From positions 152,941 to 216,940 of the forward strand of contig NZ_BLVO01000005.1 of the NCBI RefSeq assembly GCF_013340285.1: 64,000 nucleotides of DNA. The letters run 5' to 3'. The notes beneath the pieces are model-generated. The model was given only the letters and a program-made list of their open reading frames with translations. It ran no database searches and had not been told where the DNA came from. The position numbers and the translations under genes are program-made. Source of the stretch: Desulfovibrio subterraneus (GTDB lineage: Bacteria > Desulfobacterota > Desulfovibrionia > Desulfovibrionales > Desulfovibrionaceae). Below, piece by piece: positions 44,412-52,007 of this stretch (the first letter of the stretch is position 1; each line of letters begins with the position of its first letter).

Positions 44412-44487
44412 TGGTGGGCGGTACAGGGCTCGAACCTGTGACCCTCGGCTTGTAAGGCCGATGCTCTCCCAACTGAGCTAACCGCCC
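44412..44487 (-). tRNA. tRNA-Val (TAC)
   Basis: 76 nt with CCA. Acceptor GGGCGGT/ACCGCCC, D-arm AGCTCAGTTGGGAGAGC, anticodon loop CTTACAA gives TAC, T-arm CAGGTTCGAGCCCTG. Confidence 0.95.
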
Positions 44488-45060
44488 ACATGAGGAAACA
44501 CCTTTTAGTGAATCCGTGCTTCGCTGTCAACATCTTTTTCGAGAAACCCGATCAGGCTGTTTTCAGTGTGATCCTGAGCCGTTGTTAGGTCCAGAACCGT
44601 GAAGCGAGGGCGTTTTTACGCAAACCACCGTCTCTTGGCAAGCGATTTTTTAAACCATAATCAAAAATGTGTTCATCGCTATAAATAGTGAGTTGTTTCA
44701 TGTTGTTACAATCTCGTATTTTGCGCACAGGTGTTTTACTATGTCTTTGTGGAGTGCTGCGGGCAGAAGTGATGTATAGAACTCTAAAGGGTTTTCATAA
44801 TAATCCGATAGACAAGTAGCGGGCGTCGTTTCCGGCCCGGTTCGGGAACATCATGGCATACCGGCCATAAATTCATCAGCGTCAGGGCACCTGACGGTAA
44901 GCACGGCAGTACGGGGCGACACCATCCGGCATGGGGAGATGACGGAGGCGCAAGCCCGCTTCGTACACGGTTCTATGAATCGCAAAAACCTGCCTCCGTT
45001 ACATGATGAAAACCGTAAGCGGCGTCCGCAAATTTTTGTAAGCCGCTCCCCGACTTTATT

Positions 45061-45099
45061 GCCGCCCCGTGCAACTGCCTGCACGGGGCGGCCTTCTTT
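45061..45099 (+). terminator. Strong intrinsic terminator without an upstream gene
   Basis: 13-bp stem GCCGCCCCGTGCA / TGCACGGGGCGGC, loop ACTGCC, then CTTCTTTT. Confidence 0.8.
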
Positions 45100-45161
45100 T
45101 GCCGGATGGCAAAACATGCCGGATTTCCGGTAACCGGAAGCCCCTTCGGGAACTGAAAAGG

Positions 45162-45239
45162 GCCAATCATGCCAGTGGGTCGTGCTTGCCAATCATGCCA
45201 GGTGGTCATGCCTGTCGATCATGTCCGGATCATGTATGT
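45162..45239. repeat. 13-bp tandem array (6 units)
   Basis: GCCAATCATGCCA, GTGGGTCGTGCTT, GCCAATCATGCCA, GGTGGTCATGCCT, GTCGATCATGTCC, GGATCATGTATGT. Odd units share AATCATGCCA; the array behaves as 26-bp double units. Confidence 0.65.
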
Positions 45240-45282
45240 CAGCCGCGCCTGCCGGAAAAATCACTACGCCTGATCTTTCCGG

Positions 45283-46518
45283 CTAGCTGAAAACGGTTCT
45301 ACGCAGATCTATACCCCACTTGAGCATACGGTTGCGTACCGTGCCCCTGTGAATTCCCAGAAGTTTGGCGGCCTCCGTGATATTGCCGTTTGCCTGCCGC
45401 AGCGCCTGCATCAGTTCCTGCTTCTGCGGGGGCAGGGCGGAAGTCTCTGTATTGCCAGTTCCGTTTTCACGGAGCTGCGCAGCGGTCAATGGGCGGGAGG
45501 CGGGCGCCTGTCCGGTAGCCGCCTGTCCGGCATTCATCTGTTCGGTAGTTATCTGGCCGGCAGTCAGAGAGGCCGGAAAGCAGCAGGCGGCGATTTCAGG
45601 GTGCGAATCTGCCGTGAGACCGGGAACGAATTCCGGCGGGCAGGAACAGGCGTTGGCACCATCCACCATATACATTGGCAGGTGTTCCAGCTCTATGGGG
45701 CCGCTGTCTCCCACCACAAAGGCGTATTCAATGGCGCTTTTAAGTTCCCTGATGTTGCCCGGCCATGCGTATTCCGCAAACAGTGCGGCAGACTCTGGCG
45801 CAAGGTCGGGGATGTCTTTGCCTGTGCGCTCACGGCACAGAGAGATGAAATGATCGGCCAGCAGGGGAATGTCTTCGCGCCGCTCCGCAAGGGCAGGCAG
45901 GTGGATGGGAATGACGTTGATGCGGAAGAGCAGGTCTTCGCGGAACCGTCCGCGGCGCACCAGTTCCTGCAGGTTGCGGTTGGTGGCGGAAATGATGCGG
46001 GCATCCACGGTTATGGAGCGGTTATCGCCCACCCGTTCAATGCGCTTGGATTCCAGCACCCGCAGCAGCTTGACCTGCGTGGGCAGTGGAATGTCACCTA
46101 TTTCATCCAGAAAGATGTCGCCACCCTGTGCGGATTCAAAGCGGCCTGTCCGCGAACGCACGGCTCCGGTAAACGCCCCCTTCACATGGCCGAAGAGTTC
46201 GCTTTCCAGCAGTGACTCATTCAGGGCCGCACAGTTCAGTTGCACATACGGGCCGTTGCGGCGTGCGCCAAGATCATGAATGGCGCGCGCGACAAGCTCT
46301 TTGCCCGTTCCGGACTGCCCGCACACGATGACGGGGGCATCGCTCATGGCTGCCCGTTCTATGATGGAAAATATGCGGCGCATGACAGGCGATGTGCCCA
46401 CCATGCCTGCAAACAAGTGGGGAGTGCTGTCGTTGTGGTGCTGTGTGCGCTTCATGTCATGTCCGGAACGTATTATTTGTGCATTTGATAAATAAATGGT
46501 GCATAATCGATTGATCAT
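45283..46518 (-). CDS. Sigma54-dependent activator without N-terminal sensor domain
   Basis: Up to 411 aa (ATG 46455, 21 codons in, is an equally likely start). The AAA+ domain starts almost at once: GQSGTGKELVARAIHD (Walker A), GHVKGAFTGA (sigma54 contact loop), DIFLDEIGDI (Walker B), then a Fis-type helix-turn-helix (GNITEAAKLLGIHRGTVRNRM). Lacking a receiver, GAF or PAS domain, it is PspF-like and is probably controlled by a partner protein or by expression. The linker before the helix-turn-helix carries an in-frame 15-bp repeat (45503-45577). Divergent from the Fe-S/cytochrome b pair, whose promoter has a -24/-12 element. Confidence 0.92.
   Translation of the reverse strand: MINRLCTIYLSNAQIIRSGHDMKRTQHHNDSTPHLFAGMVGTSPVMRRIFSIIERAAMSDAPVIVCGQSGTGKELVARAIHDLGARRNGPYVQLNCAALNESLLESELFGHVKGAFTGAVRSRTGRFESAQGGDIFLDEIGDIPLPTQVKLLRVLESKRIERVGDNRSITVDARIISATNRNLQELVRRGRFREDLLFRINVIPIHLPALAERREDIPLLADHFISLCRERTGKDIPDLAPESAALFAEYAWPGNIRELKSAIEYAFVVGDSGPIELEHLPMYMVDGANACSCPPEFVPGLTADSHPEIAACCFPASLTAGQITTEQMNAGQAATGQAPASRPLTAAQLRENGTGNTETSALPPQKQELMQALRQANGNITEAAKLLGIHRGTVRNRMLKWGIDLRRTVFS
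45503..45577. repeat. In-frame 15-bp tandem array within the activator gene
   Basis: Five 15-mers on the plus strand, e.g. GGCGCCTGTCCGGTA, GCCGCCTGTCCGGCA, TTCATCTGTTCGGTA, GTTATCTGGCCGGCA. On the coding strand they give five-residue units TAGQI-TTEQM-NAGQA-ATGQA-PASRP in the linker before the helix-turn-helix. Confidence 0.75.
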
Positions 46519-46613
46519 ATGGTTAATCCAAGTTTAGTGGCTGGTAAAGGGGGTATTCGTATGTTTTGTGTGAAATTCTGTAATTCAGGGTGGTTGTTTG
46601 ATGCTGGAATTGC

Positions 46614-46630
46614 GCGGCATGGTTTCTGCT
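46614..46630 (+). promoter_or_regulatory. Candidate sigma54 promoter
   Basis: CGGCATGGTTTCTGCT: GG (46616-46617) and GC (46628-46629) are exactly 10 bases apart, as required for -24/-12, with a T-rich centre. It points at the Fe-S/cytochrome b genes and lies beside a divergent sigma54 activator. Confidence 0.65.
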
Positions 46631-46702
46631 CATGAGCTGTATATCGGGCTGTCCGTCAGGCCGGTACTCCGCTTCAACTGACAGTGAACAAGGACTATGC
46701 AC

Positions 46703-48016
46703 ATGATACGATTCTCAGCGCGTCGAACCCTCCACGCTTTGCACGAAAGCCGGAAGCCCAATGATGTCTCTCGAATGCTACAGGACGGCACGCAATGCGT
46801 TCAGGGTGCGCTGCAGTCGAGCGGCAAACCCGAACGCGGGATTGTTGACCTCGCTGCGCCGGAATTCGGAGTGCTGCATGGTGGCGAGTCGCATGTTGCA
46901 TCACGTGTCGAGCCTGAAGCCGGAGTTATGGAAGCCGTGAAGAGCGTTCAGAAAGCGACAGGCCCCGCAAAGGGCAAGACCACAACGTCACGGCAGGGGC
47001 GAGGGTATTCATCTTCAAGACGGATGTTTTTGAAAGCACTGGGCTTTGCAGGGGCCGGTGCTGCCCTGCCCTTGGCCGGACCGGGTGTGGCCCGGGCAGG
47101 CGTGATGGGATCAGGCGAGGCAAGTGCCGCTGCCGGACCTGCGGAAGAACTGGTGACGGTGCTTGATCTGAGCAAGTGCATCGGATGCGGAGCCTGCGTC
47201 GAGGCATGCCGCGAGAGCAACGGGCATAAGTTTCCCCGTGCGAAAAAGCCATTTCCGGCCATGTATCCGCCACGGGTCAAGGCCGAGGACTGGTCGGAAA
47301 AGCAGCAGCTGGACGACCGCCTTACTCCCTACAACTGGCTGTTTTTGCAGAATGTGCAGGTGGAGCATGCAGGCACGGTGCACGATCTCTACATGCCACG
47401 GCGGTGCCTGCACTGCGTGAATCCGCCCTGCGCCAATCTTTGCCCGTGGGGGGCCGCCCGCAAGGAAGATAACGGCATTGTCCGTATTGATGATGATTTA
47501 TGTCTGGGGGGCGCCAAATGCCGCCTTGCCTGCCCGTGGCACATTCCGCAGCGCCAGACCGGCGTGGGGCTGTATCTGCGTCTGCTCCCGTCCCTTGCGG
47601 GGAACGGGGTGATGTACAAGTGCGACCGTTGTTACGACAAAATTGCTGCCGGTGGCCAGCCTGCCTGTGTGGAGGTCTGCCCGCAGTCCGTGCAGACCAT
47701 GGGGCCGCGCAGCGAGATGGTGGCGCTTGCCCGCTCGCTGGCAGAGGACATGGACGGCTACCTCTATGGGCTTGAAGAAAACGGCGGCACCAACACCATC
47801 TATGTTTCGCCCGTGCCGTTTGAAAAGATCAACGCCGTTCTGGAAAAAGGGCCGGGCAAGCCGCATATGGGGCAGGTTGGCGATGTTATGCGGCCTGAAA
47901 CCGCCCTTGCCAAGGCGCTGGTGGCAGCTCCCGTGGCAGGGCTGGTGGCAGGAGCCATGAAAATAGCCTCTACCATCCGCAAGGAACGCCGGATCAGGGA
48001 GCACGACAATGACTAG
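46703..48016 (+). CDS. Tat-exported multi-[4Fe-4S] ferredoxin subunit
   Basis: A ferredoxin-like electron-transfer subunit of the DmsB/TtrB/HmcB type with four cysteine motifs: CIGCGACVEACRES, CLHCVNPPCANLCPWG, a third opening with CLGGAKCRLACPW (unusual spacing) and CDRCYDK...CVEVCPQS. The Tat signal SSRRMFLKALGFAGAGAALP is at about residue 105 if translation starts at ATG 46703, which has AAGGA 8 bases upstream and fits the sigma54 start near 46640. ATG 46928 would give a normal 30-residue n-region; which is used is unclear. It ends in an ATGA-type overlap with the cytochrome b gene. No catalytic subunit is adjacent. Confidence 0.85.
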   Translation: MIRFSARRTLHALHESRKPNDVSRMLQDGTQCVQGALQSSGKPERGIVDLAAPEFGVLHGGESHVASRVEPEAGVMEAVKSVQKATGPAKGKTTTSRQGRGYSSSRRMFLKALGFAGAGAALPLAGPGVARAGVMGSGEASAAAGPAEELVTVLDLSKCIGCGACVEACRESNGHKFPRAKKPFPAMYPPRVKAEDWSEKQQLDDRLTPYNWLFLQNVQVEHAGTVHDLYMPRRCLHCVNPPCANLCPWGAARKEDNGIVRIDDDLCLGGAKCRLACPWHIPQRQTGVGLYLRLLPSLAGNGVMYKCDRCYDKIAAGGQPACVEVCPQSVQTMGPRSEMVALARSLAEDMDGYLYGLEENGGTNTIYVSPVPFEKINAVLEKGPGKPHMGQVGDVMRPETALAKALVAAPVAGLVAGAMKIASTIRKERRIREHDND

Positions 48017-48611
48017 ACTGATCTCGAACACCCATTCACCGGCATCCCGCCGGATCGCCCGAGTGTGGTTTGGCATCATGCTGCTCATGACCGTGACCGG
48101 CATGGGGCAGATGCCCATATTCAAGCGCTACTATATCGCGGATATCCCCGGCCTCGGCTGGCTGGCAGACCCTTACACGGTGCACTGGGTGCACTATGCG
48201 GGAGCCATAGCGCTTGTGGGGCTGGCGGCGTGGCTGGCGATTATGCATCTGGCAGGGAGTTTCGGATACCTGCCCGCGCAGCCCATGCAAATGAGTCAGT
48301 CTGGGGTGTCGGGCCAGTTTGGTGATGTGGGCCATTCGGGCCAGTCGAGCCAGACAGGATATTCGGGCCATTCGGGCCAGGCGAGTCAGACCGCAGGGCT
48401 GACAACCTCCGGCAAGGTTCGCATTGCGCTGCTGGTGCTGATCATTATCACCGGCTACATGCGCGTTGCCAAGAACCTGCCCGATTTTCACTGGTCGGCA
48501 GCTATGACCGTATTCATAGACTGGTCGCATCTCGGTTTTGCCATGCTGCTCGGAGTTGTTGCAGTCATGGCGCGGCTGCGTGGCAACGGAGCATATGTGC
48601 TGCGGCGGTAG
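48009..48611 (+). CDS. Cytochrome b-type membrane protein with SGQ repeat loop
   Basis: A 200-aa protein with about four membrane helices (IARVWFGIMLLMTVTG; YAGAIALVGLAAWLAIMHLAG; KVRIALLVLIIITGYMRVA; WSHLGFAMLLGVVAVMARL). His residues in HWVHYAG, IMHLAG and WSHLG could bind haem b, as in the membrane subunits that pair with periplasmic ferredoxin subunits. The start overlaps the previous stop by 8 bp. The loop between helices 2 and 3 (about residues 95-130) is a tripeptide repeat (SGQ, SGH, SSQ, TGY, ASQ) made by a 9-bp tandem array. Confidence 0.8.
   Translation: MTRLISNTHSPASRRIARVWFGIMLLMTVTGMGQMPIFKRYYIADIPGLGWLADPYTVHWVHYAGAIALVGLAAWLAIMHLAGSFGYLPAQPMQMSQSGVSGQFGDVGHSGQSSQTGYSGHSGQASQTAGLTTSGKVRIALLVLIIITGYMRVAKNLPDFHWSAAMTVFIDWSHLGFAMLLGVVAVMARLRGNGAYVLRR
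48291..48398. repeat. In-frame 9-bp tandem array within the cytochrome b gene
   Basis: Twelve consecutive 9-mers in codon phase: ATGAGTCAG, TCTGGGGTG, TCGGGCCAG, TTTGGTGAT, GTGGGCCAT, TCGGGCCAG, TCGAGCCAG, ACAGGATAT, TCGGGCCAT, TCGGGCCAG, GCGAGTCAG, ACCGCAGGG. Confidence 0.85.
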
Positions 48612-48689
48612 CGCGTAAGAATCATTATATAAGCCTGATAGAAAGGGCTCCGGAACGTATTCGGACCTCTCAGGGTAATGACGCCCCCT

Positions 48690-48830
48690 CGTTTCAGTAG
48701 AAACACATTCTCGTTAAGCCGGAACTGAGATTCAAAAACGGATTTCCATCGCTCATACGAGGTGCAGGAACGTCAGGTTCCTGCCCGGCGGAGCCAAAAA
48801 AATCCAGAAATGGCTTTGCCAGCAGTCTGA
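48690..48830. repeat. Dispersed repeat module, copy 2
   Basis: Matches 33116-33257 over ~140 bp. The internal hairpin AGGAAC-GTCAG-GTTCCT and the block CCTGCCCGGCGGAGCC are conserved. It is flanked by GGGCTCCGGAACGTATTCGG on the left and the related hairpin GGGCTTCGGAAC...CCGGAGCCC on the right. Confidence 0.75.
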
Positions 48831-48861
48831 GGGCTTCGGAACATGTTCCGGAGCCCTTTTT
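48831..48861 (+). terminator. Terminator after cytochrome b gene / repeat module
   Basis: GGGCTTCGGAAC / GTTCCGGAGCCC stem with an AT loop and a T-run (CTTTTTCTG). Confidence 0.85.
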
Positions 48862-49040
48862 CTGTTTTTTGTGCGCTTATGTGATCTAAATCAACCCAAT
48901 CGCCTCAGGTTGTGCTATTCTGACACGCAAAGACAGTGAGTAGCCCGTAAACAGGTCTGCAGCCGTGCCGATGCAATGAGGCTGCGGGCCGCAGGTATGC
49001 ATCATACAGAACAATTGCAACGCAAACCGAGGAGTTTCAC

Positions 49041-50519
49041 ATGGAAATTCGTCAGGAAACCAACATTCTGGATATCACCAAGGCCTATCCCTTTCTTGTG
49101 GATGCCCTTGCCGAGTATAATGGTGCTTTTGAAAAGCTGCGTAATCCCGTGCTGCGCAACACGCTTGGCCGTGTGGCCACGCTGGGACAGGCTGCGGCAA
49201 TGGGGCAGGTGAAGCCGCTTGATCTGCTCATGTTCGTGGCGCAGGAGATAATGCGGCGCACGGGGGAAGGCGTGACCGTCATTCCGCCGGAAGTGAAGAA
49301 TCCCGAAAAGCGCGGGCTGACCGATGATGAACGGCGCGCGCGTCTGAAGGAGATGATTCGCGCCCTGCACGACGGTGAGAGCATAGAATCCCTCAAGTCA
49401 CGCTTTGCGGAAACCGTGGGCGATATTACTCCGGCAGAGATCGCCTCGCTGGAACAGGCGCTGGTGGCGGAAGGGCTGCCGGAAACCGAGATCAAGCGCC
49501 TGTGCGATCTGCATGTGGAGCTGTTCAAGGGGGCGCTTGATTGCCACGAACGGCCTTCCATGCCGGAGGGGCACCCTGTGCACACCTATATGGCGGAGAA
49601 TGCGCAGGCCGTGGAGCTTGCGGATGAAATTTTGTCGCAGATCGACCGCATGGGCGCATCGGTCACGAAGAACGTGTGGGCCTTTTCCGACCAGTATATC
49701 CGGCAGGCGTTCGAGGAGCTGGAAAACATCCGCATCCACTACACCCGCAAGGAATACCAGCTGTTCCCGCTGCTGGAAGAAAACGGCATAGAAGCACCCA
49801 CCAAGGTCATGTGGGAGGTGCACGACGATATTCGCGCGAAGATAAAGAAGACTGCGGAGAAATGGGACCGCGAGAATCCCGGCCCCACGGCAGTGAATCT
49901 GCGTGAGCTTTGTCTGGCCGTGAAGGATATGGTCTACAAGGAAGAGCATGTGCTGTTCCCCATGGCGCTGGAATCCCTGACCGAAGGGCAGTGGTCCAGA
50001 GCGCGGCACGGCGAGGACGAGATAGGCTATGCGTGGGTAACGCCCGGAATTGAATGGATGCCCGGCGAAGTGAGCGGGGGCGCCCCGCGTGGGGTGCTTG
50101 CCGGTTCTGAATCCTTTATCCCGCTGGATACAGGCAGGCTCTCGCCCAAGGTGCTGAACCTGATGCTGAAGACCCTGCCCATAGACATGACCTTTGTGGA
50201 TGCCGACGACAAGGTGGCCTACTATTCCGACAGCTCGCACCGCGTCTTCCCGCGTTCTGCGGGCATTATCGGCCGCGATGTGCGCAACTGCCATCCTTCT
50301 AAGTCGGTGCATATGGTCGAAGAGATTCTGGCGAAGTTCAAGAATGGCGATCGCGATTCTGCGGAATTCTGGCTGCAGCTGAACGGCATGTTCATCCACA
50401 TCCGCTATTTCGCGGTGCGCGATGAGGCTGGAGTCTATCTTGGCTGCCTTGAAGTGTCGCAGGAGCTGAGTGCGCTCCGTGCGCTTGAAGGAGAACGCAG
50501 ACTGCTCGAATGGTCCTGA
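49041..50519 (+). CDS. DUF1858-DUF438-hemerythrin-PAS protein
   Basis: A 492-aa soluble sensor-like protein. Order: DUF1858 (residues ~4-65, ILDITKAYPFLVDALAEYNG), DUF438 (~95-160, RRARLKEMIRALHDGESIESL), a hemerythrin domain (~170-310; HVELF, HPVHTYMAEN, HYTRKEYQLFPLLEENGIE, KEEHVLFPMALESL supply the di-iron His/Glu/Asp ligands) and a C-terminal PAS domain (~365-480, PIDMTFVDADDKVAYYSD, FPRSAGIIGRDVRNCHPSKS). Proteins of this build are linked to oxygen or nitric-oxide stress in anaerobes. An FNR/HcpR-like box may lie upstream. Confidence 0.92.
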   Translation: MEIRQETNILDITKAYPFLVDALAEYNGAFEKLRNPVLRNTLGRVATLGQAAAMGQVKPLDLLMFVAQEIMRRTGEGVTVIPPEVKNPEKRGLTDDERRARLKEMIRALHDGESIESLKSRFAETVGDITPAEIASLEQALVAEGLPETEIKRLCDLHVELFKGALDCHERPSMPEGHPVHTYMAENAQAVELADEILSQIDRMGASVTKNVWAFSDQYIRQAFEELENIRIHYTRKEYQLFPLLEENGIEAPTKVMWEVHDDIRAKIKKTAEKWDRENPGPTAVNLRELCLAVKDMVYKEEHVLFPMALESLTEGQWSRARHGEDEIGYAWVTPGIEWMPGEVSGGAPRGVLAGSESFIPLDTGRLSPKVLNLMLKTLPIDMTFVDADDKVAYYSDSSHRVFPRSAGIIGRDVRNCHPSKSVHMVEEILAKFKNGDRDSAEFWLQLNGMFIHIRYFAVRDEAGVYLGCLEVSQELSALRALEGERRLLEWS

Positions 50520-50565
50520 TCTCCGCTGATTGGGCAGCTGACTGTCCAGTTGCGTGTGGCCGGTT

Positions 50566-50706
50566 GAGTGTGTCCAGTGAGGGCCAGTAGAGTCGGCCAG
50601 TTGAGTCGACCTGTCGAGTCGGCCAGTTGAGTCGACCTGTCGAGGCGGCCAGCTGAGTCGATCTGTCGAGTCGATCTGGCGAGTCGATCTGGCGAGTGGT
50701 CCGGTG
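50566..50706. repeat. 13-bp tandem array (about 11 units)
   Basis: From 50590: GAGTCGGCCAGTT, GAGTCGACCTGTC, GAGTCGGCCAGTT, GAGTCGACCTGTC, GAGGCGGCCAGCT, GAGTCGATCTGTC, GAGTCGATCTGGC (x2), GAGTGGTCCGGTG; preceded by GAGTGTGTCCAGT and an 11-bp GAGGGCCAGTA. It fills the gap between two convergent genes. Confidence 0.85.
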
Positions 50707-50715
50707 ACTAGCCTG

Positions 50716-51528
50716 TTATAATCTGATGGTATCCTGCAGGTCCGGACGGGTCTGCATATACGACACAGACATTTCAAACGCCCCTTCGTCATGCGGTTCC
50801 AGCGTGGCGGAGGGGCGAACGTCGTTCCTGCGCAGGGAATCGAACAGCAGTTCCAGCGGGATGCTGCCCGCGCCGAGCCCGAGATGCTGGTCGTCCGTTC
50901 CGTCATTGTCGTGCAGGTGCAGGTGGCCCAATCTGGGTGATACGGCGTCCACCCATTCCGCGAGGTCCTGCTTGCGGAAGCCGTGGGCAAAGGCGTGCCA
51001 GTGGCCGATATCCAGACAGAATCCGGCCCGCTCTTCCGGCAGCTGCTCCAGCAGGGTGAGAATGGCGTGGGGAGTACGCTCGTGGGTGTTTTCCAGATAG
51101 AGGCGCGGACGCGAAGGGCAGCCGGAGGTGATATCCAGCACGGTTTCCCATGTCTGCGTGGAACGCTCCACCCAGCGGGCCATGTGCGGAGCGTGTTCGC
51201 CTCTGTTGAAATGCGGATGCCCCACCATATGTACGGGGTCATATATGGATGCAAGCTCTGCCGCGCGGGTGAGGGTGTTGCGCGTGGCGGCGAGAATGCC
51301 GTTGTTCATGCTGCCGGGAGAAAGGTCAAAGAACGGCAGGTGAATGGCGCTGGTCAGTCCCGCATCACGAAAGCGCTCTGCCATTTCCCTGTGCCATGCC
51401 TCCGGCAGGGATTGTACTGCTGTGGTGTCCATGCCCAGTTCAGGGTGCACGCCACGGGCAATGAACATGTCCACATAGGCGGGCGTATGGTGGGCATAGC
51501 TGAGGGGCAGATTAACAAAGAAAGGCAT
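50716..51528 (-). CDS. TIM-barrel sugar isomerase / endonuclease IV-like protein
   Basis: A 270-aa member of the xylose-isomerase-like TIM-barrel superfamily. Metal-ligand motifs follow the usual order: AIHLPFFDLSPG, HMVGHPHFN, LYLENTHE (Glu), GFCLDIGHWHAFA (Asp/His), LHLHDNDGTDDQHLGLG and a final Glu (SATLEPHDE). The family includes sugar epimerases and AP endonucleases; the substrate is not evident. Convergent with the hemerythrin gene across the 13-bp array. Confidence 0.85.
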   Translation of the reverse strand: MPFFVNLPLSYAHHTPAYVDMFIARGVHPELGMDTTAVQSLPEAWHREMAERFRDAGLTSAIHLPFFDLSPGSMNNGILAATRNTLTRAAELASIYDPVHMVGHPHFNRGEHAPHMARWVERSTQTWETVLDITSGCPSRPRLYLENTHERTPHAILTLLEQLPEERAGFCLDIGHWHAFAHGFRKQDLAEWVDAVSPRLGHLHLHDNDGTDDQHLGLGAGSIPLELLFDSLRRNDVRPSATLEPHDEGAFEMSVSYMQTRPDLQDTIRL

Positions 51529-51755
51529 GGCGGCTCCTTGGCTGGTTCATTCCGGACCTGATTCCGGCTGAGCCCGCATACCATTCCGTGCCGTGAAGGT
51601 AAATGGTGATTGTATAGATTGACCGATTGCAGATATTTCATTGTTGTTGTAGGTGTTTTAATTATTGGCACATGGAATTGGAGTCTTTATTCTTGATATA
51701 TTTATTCAATAAAAACAATCATATTTCTCAAAAAACTATAAAGGAGGTTGAGTCT

Positions 51756-51872
51756 ATGGATTATAAGAAGCCCGAAGTTTTGGCTCAGGGTGCTGTACAG
51801 ACAGCTGAATGCCGGCCTAATTCTAAGCCGAGCGGTAGACCTTGTAACCCGCCTGGCCCCGGTGGGCGTTAA
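51756..51872 (+). CDS. RiPP precursor peptide (38 aa)
   Basis: Start ATG 51756 with AAGGAGG 8 bases upstream; the longer frame to 51627 has no such site. The leader is MDYKKPEVLAQGAVQTAE, of the KKPEVLAQ type seen in short precursors beside radical SAM/SPASM maturases. The probable core has two Cys (C19, C30) in a Pro/Gly/Arg/Lys-rich, cationic tail CRPNSKPSGRPCNPPGPGGR. It lies directly before the maturase gene, separated by an attenuating hairpin (51886-51913). Both are in AT-rich DNA. No protease or exporter gene is adjacent. Confidence 0.75.
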   Translation: MDYKKPEVLAQGAVQTAECRPNSKPSGRPCNPPGPGGR

Positions 51873-51885
51873 TTGATTCTTGCCA

Positions 51886-51913
51886 GTCCCTCGGTTCTTC
51901 CGGGGGACCTTTT
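51886..51913 (+). terminator. Attenuating terminator between precursor and maturase
   Basis: 9-bp stem GTCCCTCGG / CCGGGGGAC (one T-G pair) with a TTCTT loop, then CTTTTAATT. This layout usually gives more precursor than enzyme transcript. Confidence 0.7.
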
Positions 51914-52007
51914 AATTATGGTTAGTTGTGAACAAGTAACTCAGGAAAAGAGTAAGTCGAGCAGTGAATGCGTAATCAATATTTTATTAGTATGCCGCAG
52001 GTGTTCT

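Larger units (their letters stand above)
44488..45282. other. Long gene-free region with a plus-strand terminator; possible ncRNA
   Basis: Nearly 800 bp with no credible CDS. The promoter of the tRNA-Val/Asp unit is at the left. A very strong plus-strand terminator (45061-45099) has no gene in front of it. Between ~44870 and 45060 lie hairpins (CGTCAGG-GCA-CCTGACG at 44880-44896), so a structured RNA is possible. A 13-bp array follows (45162-45239). Confidence 0.4.
48612..49040. other. Intergenic region with repeat module copy 2
   Basis: 430 bp containing a partial hairpin (48647-48664), the repeat module (48690-48830), a strong terminator (48831-48861) and an FNR/HcpR-like half-palindrome TGTGATCTAAATCA (48880-48893) in the probable promoter of the hemerythrin gene. 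Confidence 0.55.

Noticed and set aside
48880..48893. FNR/HcpR box upstream of the hemerythrin gene as a firm feature
   Set aside because: TGTGATCTAAATCA has only one good half-site and cannot be told from chance; mentioned only in the intergenic description.
49398..51254. 618-codon minus-strand open frame
   Set aside because: Runs antisense to the hemerythrin gene and then overlaps the TIM-barrel gene in a wrong frame; the 13-bp array in between adds low-complexity sequence.
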